A stretch of DNA of 64,000 nucleotides from an uncultured Phycisphaerae bacterium. GTDB taxonomy: Bacteria; Planctomycetota; Phycisphaerae; UBA1845; Fen-1342. Below the pieces are notes generated by a model. That model was not told where the DNA came from. It saw nothing but the letters and a program-made list of their open reading frames with translations, and did no database searches. The position numbers and the translations under genes were made by a program. Positions within the stretch are counted from its first letter, which is position 1. Every line of letters begins with the position of its first letter. Below are positions 34,006 through 43,732 of this stretch, piece after piece. The DNA lies in NCBI GenBank assembly GCA_937928595.1, contig CALGJV010000013.1, forward strand, positions 62,001 through 126,000, in the 5' to 3' direction.

Positions 34006-34533
34006 ATGTCGCAGCGCACGATCACCGTGTTCGGCAGCGCCCGCTGCGAGCCCGGAACGCCGCCCTACGAAACCGCCCGCGAACTCGGCCGGCTGATTGC
34101 CGCCACGGGTTGGAACCTGTGCAACGGCGGGTACGGCGGCACGATGGAGGCCGCCGCCCGCGGCGCGACCGAGGCCGGCGGTCATACCATCGGCGTTACT
34201 TGCGCGCTCTTCCGTGACCGCCCCGGTGCAAACGCGTTCATTCGCGAGGAGATTCCCACGCCCGACCTGCCGGCAAGGCTGCGAGTGCTGGTCGAGCGCG
34301 GCGACGGCTACGTCGTGCTGCCCGGGGGCACCGGCACGCTGCTGGAGCTCGCGCTCGTCTGGGAGCTGGTGAACAAGGGCCTCGCGCCGCGCCGGCCGAT
34401 CGTCCTGCTCGGCCCGCACTGGACGCCGGTTGTCGGGCCGGTGCAGGTCGAGCAGCCCGATACGATGGACCTGCCGGTCGCCCGCACGCCCGCCGAGGCC
34501 GTCGCGCTGCTGCGCGCCGCGCTGGAGGCCTGA
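34006..34533 (+). CDS. LOG-family (cytokinin-activating/TIGR00725-like) protein
   Basis: A 175-aa Rossmann-like protein of the LOG family, whose members cleave nucleoside 5'-monophosphates to free base and ribose 5-phosphate. Motifs: TVFGSARCEPGT (about 6-17), WNLCNGGYGGTMEAAARGA (about 36-54) and the signature GYVVLPGGTGTLLELALVWE (about 101-120, PGGxGTxxE). The conserved Arg and Glu of the active site are present in these blocks. The start is preceded only by TACACT seven bases away. Wall peptidase and Fe-S genes lie upstream, a DUF423 gene converges downstream. Confidence 0.85.
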   Translation: MSQRTITVFGSARCEPGTPPYETARELGRLIAATGWNLCNGGYGGTMEAAARGATEAGGHTIGVTCALFRDRPGANAFIREEIPTPDLPARLRVLVERGDGYVVLPGGTGTLLELALVWELVNKGLAPRRPIVLLGPHWTPVVGPVQVEQPDTMDLPVARTPAEAVALLRAALEA

Positions 34534-34550
34534 GCCGCCGCGGTCGCCGG

Positions 34551-34600
34551 GAACCGATCAGCGCCATAAGCGCGTCGACCCGGGCGAAGTCCACGTTGCC
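34551..34600 (-). pseudogene. Possible remnant of a dockerin-type repeat
   Basis: Read on the minus strand, this non-coding stretch gives GNVDFARVDALMALIGS, close to the dockerin loop GSVNFDDIDAFVARIG of the protein at 25705-26565. A stop lies eight codons upstream and no signal peptide or second loop is seen. It may be chance or a decayed C-terminus. Confidence 0.3.
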
Positions 34601-34674
34601 CTTGGCGAGGACTTGGCATCAACTGCCGTTGCCGCGTTGCCGCCCATCACGCGCGCTCCGGCGTCGTATCCCGT

Positions 34675-35049
34675 TTACGTAGGCCGTTTGCGCCGCAGCG
34701 CTGCCACCGCGAGTGACGCCCAGCCCGCGAGAAAAAGTGCGCCGCCGATCGGCGTGACAGCGCCCCACCGGTCCACCTGCGTCAGCGCCAGCACGTACAG
34801 GCTCCCGCTGAAGACGATGGTGCCCGCCAGGAAGCAGCCGCCGGCGACGCTCGTCCACCGGCCGCGGCCCAGCCCGGCGACTGCCAGCAGGGCCAGGGCG
34901 TGGTACATCTGGTAGGCCGCGCCGGTCTTGAACACGTCGAGGTATCGGGGCGGGAGCTCTCGGAGGGCGTGCGCTCCGAAGGCGCCGGCCGCCACGGCCA
35001 CCAGGCCGCTGATCGCCCCCGCTGCGAGCCACGAGCGCTGCGTCGCCAT
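34675..35049 (-). CDS. DUF423 (YgdD-like) inner-membrane protein
   Basis: A 124-aa four-helix membrane protein of the DUF423 family. The family's N-terminal block GAISGLVAVAAGAFGAHAL (about 11-29), then YLDVFKTGAAYQMYHALALL (about 36-55) and GGCFLAGTIVFSGSLYVLAL (about 70-89) are typical. Function is unknown throughout the family. It is convergent with the LOG gene and divergent from putA. Confidence 0.9.
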   Translation of the reverse strand: MATQRSWLAAGAISGLVAVAAGAFGAHALRELPPRYLDVFKTGAAYQMYHALALLAVAGLGRGRWTSVAGGCFLAGTIVFSGSLYVLALTQVDRWGAVTPIGGALFLAGWASLAVAALRRKRPT

Positions 35050-35232
35050 GAGATCCTCGGGCGGCCGGACCGGTTATCAGGCGAACCTCCGCCGGGGCCG
35101 GGCTCATTCGGACCGGCCCCGACCGGGGTCGCGCGTTCGCGGGCCCCTTTGCTCGCGAGCGGCAGGGCCACTAGCATACCGGACTCGGACGCGAAATCGG
35201 TTCCCACCGCGCGTTCCGGCACAGGATCGGCC

Positions 35233-38200
35233 ATGCCCGCGACGACGCTTGCTCGCCACATCGAGTCTCGCACCCAGGCCCTCGGCCACGAGATGTTCGC
35301 CCGCATGCGCGGCAGCACGCCCAGCCCCCTCGAGTTCGCCTGGTGGCAGGAGAAGATGCTGCGGCTGTGCATGCAGGACGAGTGGTTCAAGGTCCAGGCG
35401 TTCCGCTTCATCGACGTGCTGCCGACGATGCGCGACCAGCGCGAGGTCGCCCGGCACCTCAAGGAGTACTTCGTTCTCCCGCAGCACGCGGCCCGGGCCC
35501 GCAACGGCGGGAACGGTCACGGGCACGCGTCCGGGTTGCACGCTCACGCCCACGCCGCCAATCACGAAGCCGCCCTCCGCGAGCTCGACCACCGTCCGGC
35601 CGTTCGGAGCGCGGTCGAGTGGCTGTCGTGGCTGATGAACTTCCGGCGGGAGGATTCGCCGCTGGCCCGGCTGCTGTCGGTCGTCGCCCGGAAGGGGGCG
35701 GGCATCATGGCGGGCAGTTTCATTGCCGGCTCGAACATCGCGGAGGCCGAGCAGGCGATCCTGAAGCTCCGCGCCAAGCAGCAAGCGTTCACGATCGACG
35801 TGCTCGGCGAGGCCGCGGTGTCCGCGGCGGAGGGGGAGGCCTACCTGCAGACGTACCTCGAGCTGGTCAACTCGCTGCCGGCGCGGGCTGCGAGGTGGGC
35901 CGCGGTGCCGCGCGTCGACGAGGGCGACGGCCAGCCGCTGCCCCGCGTGAACGTATCGGTGAAGATCACCTCTTTGTATCCGGGGTTCGACCCGATCGCC
36001 TGGGACGCGGCCAAGGCCCGGGCCAAGGACATCCTGCGGCCGATCCTCCAGGCCGGGATGCGGCACGGCGAGCACATCCACATCGACATGGAGCACTATG
36101 CGATCAAGGATCTGACGCTCGCGGTGTTCGAGGAGCTGCTGCTGGAGCCGGATTTTCGCGACTATCCGCACTTTGGCATCGTGCTCCAGGCGTACCTGAA
36201 GGATGGTGACGCCGACGCCGAGCGGCTGATCGCGTTCGCGCAGCGACGCGGCGCGCCGCTGTGGGTGCGGCTGGTGAAGGGGGCCTACTGGGACTCGGAA
36301 ACCGTCTGGGCCGCGCAGCGGCACTGGCCCGTGCCGGTCTGGGAGCAGAAGTGGCAGTCGGACGCCTGCTATGAGCGGATGACGCGGCGTCTGCTGGAGA
36401 ATTACCGGCATGTCCGCTGCGCGTTCGCCAGCCACAACGTCCGCAGCCTCGCGCACGCCATGGCCGTGCGCGAAGCGCTCGAGGTGCCGCACTGGGCGTT
36501 CGAGCTCCAGATGCTGTACGGCATGGGCGACCCGATCAAGGCGGCCGCCACGCAGCTCGGCCAGCGCTGCCGCATCTACACGCCGTACGGCAACATGCTG
36601 GCCGGCATGGCGTACCTGATCCGCCGCCTGCTCGAGAACACCGCCAACGAGTCGTTCCTGCGGCACACCGCCGATGACGACGTGGACGAGGCCGCGCTGC
36701 TGTCCGACCCCCGCGTCATCGGGCAGCGGACGCCGCCCCCGCGCAAGCCGGTCGTGGTTCGCCACGAGTTCGAGGAACCGATCATGAACCCGTTCGAGAA
36801 CGTCGCCAACACCGACTTCGCCCTCGCCGAGAACCGCCAGCGGATGGAGACCGCGCTGGCCGCGGCCCGCGCCGCGTTCGGACGCGAGGTGCCCTTGCTG
36901 ATCAACGGCGAAGCCGTCACGACCGGTCGCTGGTTCGAGACGCGCAACCCCGCGCGCCCGACCGAGGTCGTCGCCCGGGCGGCGGAGGCGGACTCGAAGA
37001 CGGTTGAGCGGGCCGTGGCCACGGCGGAGGCCGCGTTCCCGGCCTGGCGCCGGGTGCCGGCCGCGGAGCGGGCGGCGATCATCACGCACCTGGGCGAGCA
37101 ATTGCAGGCGCACCGTTTCGAGCTGGCGGCGCTAATGGTCTACGAGGTCGGCAAGACGTGGCGCGAGGCGGACGCCGACGTGTCCGAGGCGATCGACTAC
37201 TGCGCGTACTACGCCAAGGAGCTCCTGCGGCTGACCGAGCTGGCCCGCCGGCGCGACATCGACGGCGAGACGAACGAGTACTTCTTCGCGCCGCGCGGCG
37301 TCACCGCGGTGCTCAGCCCGTGGAACTTCCCGCTGTGCCTGCTGGCGAACATGGCGGCCGCGGCGCTGGTGACCGGCAACACGATCGTGCTCAAGCCGGC
37401 CGGTGCGGCGTCGGCGATCGGCGCGCGGTTCGCCGAGTTGTGCCTGACGGCCGGCGTGCCGGCGGGGGCCGTGAACCTGATCCTCGGCCCCGGTAAGCTG
37501 GTCGGCGAAGCACTCGTGAAGCACCCGCACGTCGCGACCGTCGCGTTCACCGGGTCGCGCGAGGTCGGGTGCCGCGTGCATCGCCTCGCGGCCGAGACGC
37601 CGATGGCGCGGCCGGGGATCAAGCGGGTCGTGCTGGAGATGGGGGCGAAGAACGCGATCATTGTGGACGGCAACGCCGATCTGGACGAGGCCATCAAGGG
37701 CGTGCTGGCGAGCTGGCTCGGCTATGCGGGCCAGAAGTGCTCCGCCGTGTCGCGGGTCATCGTGCTCGAGGGGCTGCATGACCGCTTCGTCGAGCGGCTC
37801 GTGGCCGCGGCCGGCTCGAAGGGGGTCGGCCCGGCGGAGGCCGCCGCGACGGCCATACCGCCCGTCATCGACCAGGCCGCCTTCGATCGGATTCGCAACT
37901 ACATCGAGATCGGCAAGAAGGAGGCCAAGTGCGTGCTGGCGGTGGACACCACGGCGCTGGTGCGCGAGACGGGAGGCTACTTCATCGGCCCGCACATCTT
38001 CGACCTCGTGCCGCCCACCGCTCGGATCGCGCAGGAGGAGATCTTCGGCCCCGTGCTGGCGATCCTGAGGGCCCCCGATTTCGCGACCGCCGTCCAGCTC
38101 TTCAACCAGTCGGACTACGCCCTGACCGGCGGCATCTTCTCCCGCAGTCCGGCCAACATCGAGCGGGCCCGGGCGGAGTGCGAGTGCGGCAACTTCTACA

Positions 38201-38388
38201 TCAACCGGCCGATCACCGGTTCGCGCGTCGATCTTCAGCCATACGGCGGGTTCAAGATGTCAGGGCTGGGCACCAAGGCGGGCGGGCCCGACTACCTCAT
38301 TCAGTACATGGACGCCCGCACGGTCACGGAGAACACGCTGCGGCGCGGGTTCGCGCCGAGCGCCGAGGTCCTGGAAGCGCTCGGCTGA
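35233..38388 (+). CDS. putA: Bifunctional proline dehydrogenase / delta-1-pyrroline-5-carboxylate dehydrogenase
   Basis: A 1051-aa enzyme that oxidises proline to glutamate at the membrane, with FAD then NAD+. The PRODH barrel spans about 130-500: NVSVKITSLYPGFDP (about 239), HIDMEHYAIKDLTL (about 285), VRLVKGAYWDSE (about 345) and RIYTPYGNMLAGMAYLIRRL (about 447). The ALDH part (about 535-1040) has VLSPWNFPLCLLANMAAAAL, VAFTGSREVG, the catalytic Glu in VLEMGAKNAII and Cys in GYAGQKCSAVSR. There is no N-terminal DNA-binding domain, so it is not a self-repressor. A His/Gly-rich insert at about 91-111 (seven His) is unusual. ATG at 35233 is the first plausible start after the neighbour. Confidence 0.95.
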   Translation: MPATTLARHIESRTQALGHEMFARMRGSTPSPLEFAWWQEKMLRLCMQDEWFKVQAFRFIDVLPTMRDQREVARHLKEYFVLPQHAARARNGGNGHGHASGLHAHAHAANHEAALRELDHRPAVRSAVEWLSWLMNFRREDSPLARLLSVVARKGAGIMAGSFIAGSNIAEAEQAILKLRAKQQAFTIDVLGEAAVSAAEGEAYLQTYLELVNSLPARAARWAAVPRVDEGDGQPLPRVNVSVKITSLYPGFDPIAWDAAKARAKDILRPILQAGMRHGEHIHIDMEHYAIKDLTLAVFEELLLEPDFRDYPHFGIVLQAYLKDGDADAERLIAFAQRRGAPLWVRLVKGAYWDSETVWAAQRHWPVPVWEQKWQSDACYERMTRRLLENYRHVRCAFASHNVRSLAHAMAVREALEVPHWAFELQMLYGMGDPIKAAATQLGQRCRIYTPYGNMLAGMAYLIRRLLENTANESFLRHTADDDVDEAALLSDPRVIGQRTPPPRKPVVVRHEFEEPIMNPFENVANTDFALAENRQRMETALAAARAAFGREVPLLINGEAVTTGRWFETRNPARPTEVVARAAEADSKTVERAVATAEAAFPAWRRVPAAERAAIITHLGEQLQAHRFELAALMVYEVGKTWREADADVSEAIDYCAYYAKELLRLTELARRRDIDGETNEYFFAPRGVTAVLSPWNFPLCLLANMAAAALVTGNTIVLKPAGAASAIGARFAELCLTAGVPAGAVNLILGPGKLVGEALVKHPHVATVAFTGSREVGCRVHRLAAETPMARPGIKRVVLEMGAKNAIIVDGNADLDEAIKGVLASWLGYAGQKCSAVSRVIVLEGLHDRFVERLVAAAGSKGVGPAEAAATAIPPVIDQAAFDRIRNYIEIGKKEAKCVLAVDTTALVRETGGYFIGPHIFDLVPPTARIAQEEIFGPVLAILRAPDFATAVQLFNQSDYALTGGIFSRSPANIERARAECECGNFYINRPITGSRVDLQPYGGFKMSGLGTKAGGPDYLIQYMDARTVTENTLRRGFAPSAEVLEALG

Positions 38389-38623
38389 ACACGCCCGGTT
38401 CCCGGACTCAGACGTGACCGCGGGACGCACGCCAGGCACCGTCTCTTCGCGGCCTGCCTACGGGGCGCCTGCTTCCTCCGCCTTCGTCCCATAAAGCCGG
38501 ACGGGGACCGCCGCCCGCGACTCGCCGCGCGCCGACTATGATGCTCGCGAGCGGCCGACCCATGCCTCCGCCGCAACGTACCGATGAGTCAAAGGAAGTT
38601 GCCTGCTCGGGAGCTCTGCGAAC
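38389..38623. other. 235-base gap, possible promoter only
   Basis: No gene is supported. TATGAT at 38537-38542 is a plausible -10 for the PHP gene, with a leader of about 75 bases. Nothing else stands out. Confidence 0.35.
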
Positions 38624-39367
38624 GTGGCTCGCTCGCTGAAAGTCGTCATTCACGCGCACACGAACTACTCGTACGACGCCAACACGTCGCCGGAAGCGCT
38701 CGTCGCCACCGCGCGGGCGCAGGGGGTCGACTGCGTGGCCGTCACCGATCACGACGAGATCGATGGGGCCCTCGCGGCTCGGGCCGTCGGCGGCGTCCGG
38801 ATCATCGTCGGGGAGGAAATCAGTTCCGCGGACGGCCACATCATCGGGTTGTTCTTGGAGGAGTGGGTCCCGCCCGGGCTCACGGCGGAGGAAACGGCCC
38901 GGCGGATCCGTGCCCAGGGCGGGCTGGTCCTGGCGCCCCACCCGTTCGCGACGCTGTGCGACAGCAGCCTGCACGCGGTCGGCCTGGCGCGGCTGCGGCC
39001 TTTCCTGGACGCGGTCGAAATCCACAACGCCCAGAACCCGCTGCCATGGCAGGACGCTCGGGCGGCGGCGTATGCGCGGGCTGAGGGCGTCGTGCCCTAC
39101 GTCGGGGCCGACACGCACATCCGGGGCTACCTCGCGGCCGCAGTGCAGGTCATGCCCGACTTTGACGGGGCAGCGGCCTTTCTCGCGGGACTGCGTGAGG
39201 CGGAATTCCGGCGGGGGCGGTTCGGGCCGGGTTACTTCGCGCGGATGGGATTTCGACACGTCTGGGACCGTTTGATGGGCCGTCGCCTGTCCGGCTTCGG
39301 CGCGAATGTGCGCCCGCGACCCGGGGCGCGGCGCGGCTCGGAGGGCGAGGTGGTTCCCGCCCGCTGA
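38624..39367 (+). CDS. PHP-domain metal-dependent phosphoesterase
   Basis: A 247-aa PHP protein. The metal ligands appear in order: VVIHAHTNYSYD (about 7-18, HxH), VAVTDHDEIDGALAA (about 38-52, TDHD), GEEISSADGHIIGLFL (about 63-78), LAPHPFATL (about 102-110) and VEIHNAQNP followed by GADTHIR (about 128-167). PHP phosphoesterases act on nucleotides, histidinol phosphate or sugar phosphates; the C-terminal region here does not narrow it. The start is a GTG with GGGAG upstream. Stands alone between putA and glutamine synthetase III. Confidence 0.85.
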   Translation: MARSLKVVIHAHTNYSYDANTSPEALVATARAQGVDCVAVTDHDEIDGALAARAVGGVRIIVGEEISSADGHIIGLFLEEWVPPGLTAEETARRIRAQGGLVLAPHPFATLCDSSLHAVGLARLRPFLDAVEIHNAQNPLPWQDARAAAYARAEGVVPYVGADTHIRGYLAAAVQVMPDFDGAAAFLAGLREAEFRRGRFGPGYFARMGFRHVWDRLMGRRLSGFGANVRPRPGARRGSEGEVVPAR

Positions 39368-39558
39368 GTCGGCGGCCGTTGGGCGTCAGAGGCCGGGCGC
39401 GGGTCTCCGCGGGTCGGCGGTTTTCGCTTGTGGACGGACGGGGCGCTGTGTACGCTGCCGCGTTCTATTCGGTGGCGCGGCAACGAGTGGACGCTCGCGC
39501 GGGCCGCATCGAACCGCCGGCCGCGCGGGTCGGATGACAGTGGTGGAGGTCTGGTGCG

Positions 39559-41691
39559 ATGAAGAACAGCAATGGCGGAACGGTGGCGTCCGAAGCGTTC
39601 GGCTGCCGCACGTTCAGCGGCGCGGTGATGCGCAACTACCTGCCGGAGGACGTCTACCGGAAGCTGAAGCTCACGATGGAGCGCGGCACCCCGCTGGATC
39701 CGGCCATTGCCGGCACGGTCGCGGCCGGCATGAAGAAGTGGGCCATGGAGCACGGGGCCACGCACTACACGCACTGGTTCCAGCCGCTGACCGGCTCAAC
39801 GGCGGAGAAGCACGATGCGTTTCTGACGCCGACGACGGACGGCGGGGCGATTGAGCGCTTCTCGGGCGATCAGCTCGTGCAGGGCGAGCCCGACGCCAGC
39901 TCGTTCCCCTCGGGCGGCATTCGGGAGACGTTCGAGGCCCGCGGCTACACGGCCTGGGACGCGACCAGCCCGGCGTTCATCTTCCGCACCGGCGATACGC
40001 CCACGCTGTGCATCCCGACGGCGTTCGTCTCGTGGACCGGCGAGGCGCTCGATCACAAGACCCCGCTGTTGCGCTCGATTCAGGCCGTCAGCCAGCACGC
40101 GCTCCGCATCCTGCGGGTCTTCGGCACGCACGTCGGCGTCTCGCAGGTCATCACGACGATCGGCTGCGAGCAGGAATATTTCCTGGTCGACCGTGCGTTC
40201 TACGACCGGCGCGAGGACCTGCGGCTGTGCGGCCGCACGCTGCTGGGCGCCCCCGCGGCCAAGGGTCACCAGCTCGACGACCACTACTTCGGCGCGATCC
40301 CCGAGCGGGCGATGGCGTTCATGAGCGAGGTCGAGCAGCGGGCGTACGAGCTGGGCGTGCCGCTCAAGACGCGGCACAACGAGGTCGCGCCGAATCAGTT
40401 CGAGTTCGCGCCGGTCTTCGAGAACGCCAACGTCGCGACCGACCACCAGATGCAGATCATGCAGCTCCTGCGCACCGCGGCCGAGCACCACGGCCTGGTG
40501 TGCCTGCTGCACGAGAAGCCGTTCGCCGGGATCAACGGCTCCGGCAAGCACAACAACTGGTCCATCGCGACCGACACGGGCGTCAACCTGCTGGACCCGC
40601 GGGAGGAAGCCCACACGAACATGCAGTTCCTGGTGTTCCTGCTGGCCGTCGTTCGCGCGGTGGACCTGCACGCCGACCTGCTGCGGGCTGCGGTGGCCAG
40701 CGCCGGCAACGACCACCGGCTCGGCGCGAACGAGGCCCCGCCGGCGATCATCTCGATCTACCTCGGCGACATGCTCAGCGACATCCTCGCTCAGCTCGAG
40801 AAGGGCGCGCCGCGCGCGACCAAGAAGGGCGGCCAGCTCCACCTGGGCGCCCACACGCTGCCGCAGCTGCCGCGCCACAGCGGCGACCGCAACCGCACCA
40901 GCCCCTTCGCCTTCACCGGCAACAAGTTCGAATTCCGCGCGGTCGGCTCCAGCCAGAACATCGCCTGGCCCAACACCGTCCTCAATACGATCGTGGCCGA
41001 ATCGCTGGATCACATCGCGACCCAGCTCGAAAAGCGCGTCGGCCGCAGCGCCGGTCCGGCCCGGCTGGAAAGCGCCGTCAAGGGCCTGCTGCGCGAGCTC
41101 GTCCGGCAGCACAAGCGCATCGTGTTTGACGGCGACAACTACTCGGCCGAGTGGCACGCGGAGGCCGCCCGCCGCGGCCTGCCGATCCTCAAGACCACGG
41201 CCGACGCGCTCCCGGCCCTGGCCGCGAAGTCGGCCGTCGCGCTGTTCGAGAAGTACGGCGTGCTGACGCGCCGCGAGCTTCACGCCCGCGTCGACGTGAA
41301 CCTCGAGAAGTACAATCGGACCGTCGGCATCGAGGCCCGCGCGCTCGTGTCCATGCTCAAGCGCGAGGTCCTGCCGGCCGCCCTTCGCTTCCAGACCGAG
41401 CTCGGCCACTCCGTCGGGGCGCTCCAGGCCGCGAACGTCGACGCCCGCGAGACCAAGGCCCAGCTCGAGTACGTCGTCGATTTGACCGGCCGGCTGCATC
41501 GCCAGATCGAGGTCGTCGAGCACGCCGAGGCGCACAAGGCCGACAGCCCCAAGACCCACGCCGAGCACGTCCGCGACCGGTTGCTGCCCGCCATGGCCGA
41601 GGCCCGCGCCCTGTCCGACGCGCTCGAGCAGATCATCCCCGACGACCTGTGGCCGCTGCCGCGCTACGCGGAGATGCTGTTCACGCGCTGA
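39559..41691 (+). CDS. glnN: Glutamine synthetase type III
   Basis: A 710-aa glutamine synthetase of the GSIII class, joining ammonia and glutamate with ATP in the cytoplasm. GSIII landmarks: [18 protein letters not shown] (about 20-37), [19 protein letters not shown] (about 68-86), [12 protein letters not shown] (about 201-212), [18 protein letters not shown] (about 275-292) and [10 protein letters not shown] (about 329-338). The length fits GSIII dodecamers rather than the 450-aa GSI. These enzymes are not adenylylated. A 190-base leader precedes it with TACGCT near 39450 as a poor -10. With PutA nearby it would move proline nitrogen to glutamine. Confidence 0.95.
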   Translation: MKNSNGGTVASEAFGCRTFSGAVMRNYLPEDVYRKLKLTMERGTPLDPAIAGTVAAGMKKWAMEHGATHYTHWFQPLTGSTAEKHDAFLTPTTDGGAIERFSGDQLVQGEPDASSFPSGGIRETFEARGYTAWDATSPAFIFRTGDTPTLCIPTAFVSWTGEALDHKTPLLRSIQAVSQHALRILRVFGTHVGVSQVITTIGCEQEYFLVDRAFYDRREDLRLCGRTLLGAPAAKGHQLDDHYFGAIPERAMAFMSEVEQRAYELGVPLKTRHNEVAPNQFEFAPVFENANVATDHQMQIMQLLRTAAEHHGLVCLLHEKPFAGINGSGKHNNWSIATDTGVNLLDPREEAHTNMQFLVFLLAVVRAVDLHADLLRAAVASAGNDHRLGANEAPPAIISIYLGDMLSDILAQLEKGAPRATKKGGQLHLGAHTLPQLPRHSGDRNRTSPFAFTGNKFEFRAVGSSQNIAWPNTVLNTIVAESLDHIATQLEKRVGRSAGPARLESAVKGLLRELVRQHKRIVFDGDNYSAEWHAEAARRGLPILKTTADALPALAAKSAVALFEKYGVLTRRELHARVDVNLEKYNRTVGIEARALVSMLKREVLPAALRFQTELGHSVGALQAANVDARETKAQLEYVVDLTGRLHRQIEVVEHAEAHKADSPKTHAEHVRDRLLPAMAEARALSDALEQIIPDDLWPLPRYAEMLFTR

Positions 41692-41825
41692 CCCCCCCGC
41701 GCCGTCGACACGCTGTTCCCGGGGCGCCCGCGGTCGGGCTACCATGCCCGGTCGCGGGCGCGTCTCGTTCGTGCCGTCCCGCGCGGGACGGCGGGCGGGT
41801 GCGGGCCCCCGGTGCGAGAAGCATC

Positions 41826-43094
41826 ATGCGCACCCCCGTCCGGCTCGCCGTTTTCGCTGCCCTGCTGCCGACCCTCGCAGCGGCGGCGACCGTTCAGTTC
41901 GTCGTCGTAGCCCCGGACACCGGCCCCGACGCCCTCGAGCGGATTCACCTTGCGTCCTCGCTGGACGGCTGGGATCCGGCCGGCCGGCCGGTGCCGCGGG
42001 TTGCCACGGGCCTCTACGCCGCTACGTTCGAGCTCCCGCCGGCCGCGACACTCGAATACAAATTCACCCGGACCGGCAGCTGGGAAACGGTCGAGAAAGG
42101 GGCGGGCGGCCAGGAAGTCGGCAACCGACGGCTCGTCGCGCAGGCCGAGGACGCTGACCGCGTGATCGTCGTCGGAATCGCCCGCTGGGCCGACCGCGCG
42201 GCCGCGGCCCCGCGGCGTCTCGAATGCGACGGTGCTCCGGGAGCGGCCTCGACCACGCGGGCGGCCAGTACCCGCACGGGCACCTTCCGCACCCATGACG
42301 TCCCGGCGGCGCAGCTCGGCGGCGAACGCCGCGTGACGGTCTGGCTGCCGCCGGGCTACGACGAGCACCCCGACGAGCGGTACCCGGTGGTCTACTTTCA
42401 TGACGGCAACAACGTCTTCGACGCGGCGACCTCGTTCGCCGGCGTCGAGTGGCAGGCCGACGAGACCGCGGACCGCCTGATCCGCGCCGGGCGGCTTCGT
42501 CCCGCGATTCTGGTCGCCATCGACAACAGCCCGCAGCGCGTGGCCGAGTACACGGCCTGGCCCGAGGCCCCGCGTGGCGGCGGCCGGGCCGACGAATACC
42601 TCGAGTTCCTGGTCCGCACGGTCAAGCCGCTCATCGACCGCACCTACCGCACGCGGCCCGGCCGCGCGGACACGGCGACCGTCGGCTCGTCCCTCGGCGG
42701 CCTGGTCGCGCTGTACGCGGCGTACCGCCACCCGGACGTGTTCGGGGCGGCCGCGGCGCTGTCGCCCTCGCTTCACTGGGCCGACGGCGCGCTGATTCGG
42801 CACGTGCAATCGCACCCGCTCTCCGTTCCGACCCGCTTGTGGTTTGACGTTGACGCCCCGGCCGGTACGACGACCGGCGCGAGTCGGCCCGCTGCGGACA
42901 CCGACACCGATCGCGTCACCGTGCACGTGCGTCGCGCGCGGGAACTGGCGGAAGTCCTCGCGTCGAGCGGCGCCGTGCGCGACCGCGATTTCGTGTGCGA
43001 GGAGCTGCCCGGCGGCGAGCACCATGAGCGGGCGTGGGCGGCGCGCCTGGACCGCGTCCTGATCTTTCTGCTCGGTCCCCCCGAACGGCCTTGA
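41826..43094 (+). CDS. Secreted esterase with N-terminal CBM20/48-like domain
   Basis: A 422-aa exported hydrolase. After a signal peptide (RLAVFAALLPTLAAAATV) comes a beta-sandwich of the starch-binding/CBM20-48 type (about 20-115, with SSLDGWDPAGRPVPRVATGL and LEYKFTRTGSWETVEKG). The catalytic alpha/beta-hydrolase domain of the esterase D/Fes type spans about 165-420: VTVWLPPGYDEHPDERYPVV, YFHDGNNVFD, the nucleophile in VGSSLGGLVALYA (Ser at about 290) and HHERAW with the likely His near 400. Related proteins hydrolyse siderophore esters or polysaccharide acyl groups. It converges with a DUF4230 gene 15 bases later. Confidence 0.8.
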   Translation: MRTPVRLAVFAALLPTLAAAATVQFVVVAPDTGPDALERIHLASSLDGWDPAGRPVPRVATGLYAATFELPPAATLEYKFTRTGSWETVEKGAGGQEVGNRRLVAQAEDADRVIVVGIARWADRAAAAPRRLECDGAPGAASTTRAASTRTGTFRTHDVPAAQLGGERRVTVWLPPGYDEHPDERYPVVYFHDGNNVFDAATSFAGVEWQADETADRLIRAGRLRPAILVAIDNSPQRVAEYTAWPEAPRGGGRADEYLEFLVRTVKPLIDRTYRTRPGRADTATVGSSLGGLVALYAAYRHPDVFGAAAALSPSLHWADGALIRHVQSHPLSVPTRLWFDVDAPAGTTTGASRPAADTDTDRVTVHVRRARELAEVLASSGAVRDRDFVCEELPGGEHHERAWAARLDRVLIFLLGPPERP

Positions 43095-43109
43095 ACGCGG
43101 TGTCGCGCG

Positions 43110-43709
43110 TCAGCGCCACTCGATCGTCAGTTCCCAACCCAGCTCGCGGTAGAACGCGCCGAGCAGCTCCGCGACGCGCTCCTTGGCCTGCACGACGAAC
43201 TCCGGGTTCCGCACTGCCTGCTCCACGGCTTCCTGGGCCGCGCGCATGCTCTCGGCCAGCAACTGCGGTCGTGGATCCGCGAAGGGATTGAGCAGCGCCA
43301 GTCCCGTCTTCTCGATGGCGTAGACGCGGGTCCGGCTGTGGTCCACACGCGGCCGATCGGGTGCGGGCGTCGGCAGGCGGAGGCACGCCCGGCGCTGCTC
43401 GTCGTCGCGCTCGGCCAGCGCGATGCCATCGAGATCGACCGCGATGTCGCAGTCGCCGCGGACCAGCACGACCGCGCGCCCGCCGCCGGTGCGCCCCTCG
43501 ATGACGTCGGCCACCTGGACGCGGAGCACCCCGAGGCGTGCGATGCGCCGCACATCCTCGATGCGCGGTCCGGCCGACAGGATCGTCGTGCCCGTGCCGG
43601 GCCGGCCCAGCTGGGTCATCGTCCAGATGACGGCGAGCACGCCCGCCGTCAGCAGCGGCCAGGCGATCACGGCCGGCAACCGCAGTCCGCCACTCTCGAT
43701 GCCGCGCAT
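43110..43709 (-). CDS. DUF4230 membrane-anchored protein
   Basis: A 199-aa protein with an N-terminal anchor (LPAVIAWPLLTAGVLAVIW) and a DUF4230 domain: ILSAGPRIEDVRRIARLGVL (about 43-62), RAVVLVRGDCDIAVDLDGI (about 78-96), RVYAIEKTGLALLNPFAD (about 128-145). The family is of unknown function; the conserved G-x-x-D-x-G-x-D-L pattern (RGDCDIAVDL) is present. GGAGG lies 6 bases before the ATG. It lies 23 bases after a small peptide gene, probably one transcript. Confidence 0.8.
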   Translation of the reverse strand: MRGIESGGLRLPAVIAWPLLTAGVLAVIWTMTQLGRPGTGTTILSAGPRIEDVRRIARLGVLRVQVADVIEGRTGGGRAVVLVRGDCDIAVDLDGIALAERDDEQRRACLRLPTPAPDRPRVDHSRTRVYAIEKTGLALLNPFADPRPQLLAESMRAAQEAVEQAVRNPEFVVQAKERVAELLGAFYRELGWELTIEWR

Positions 43710-43732
43710 CCAAACCTCCGCAGGATATGGAG

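Noticed and set aside
39368-39558. glnA-type riboswitch before glutamine synthetase III
   Set aside because: No known glutamine-aptamer sequence pattern is visible in the 190-base leader.
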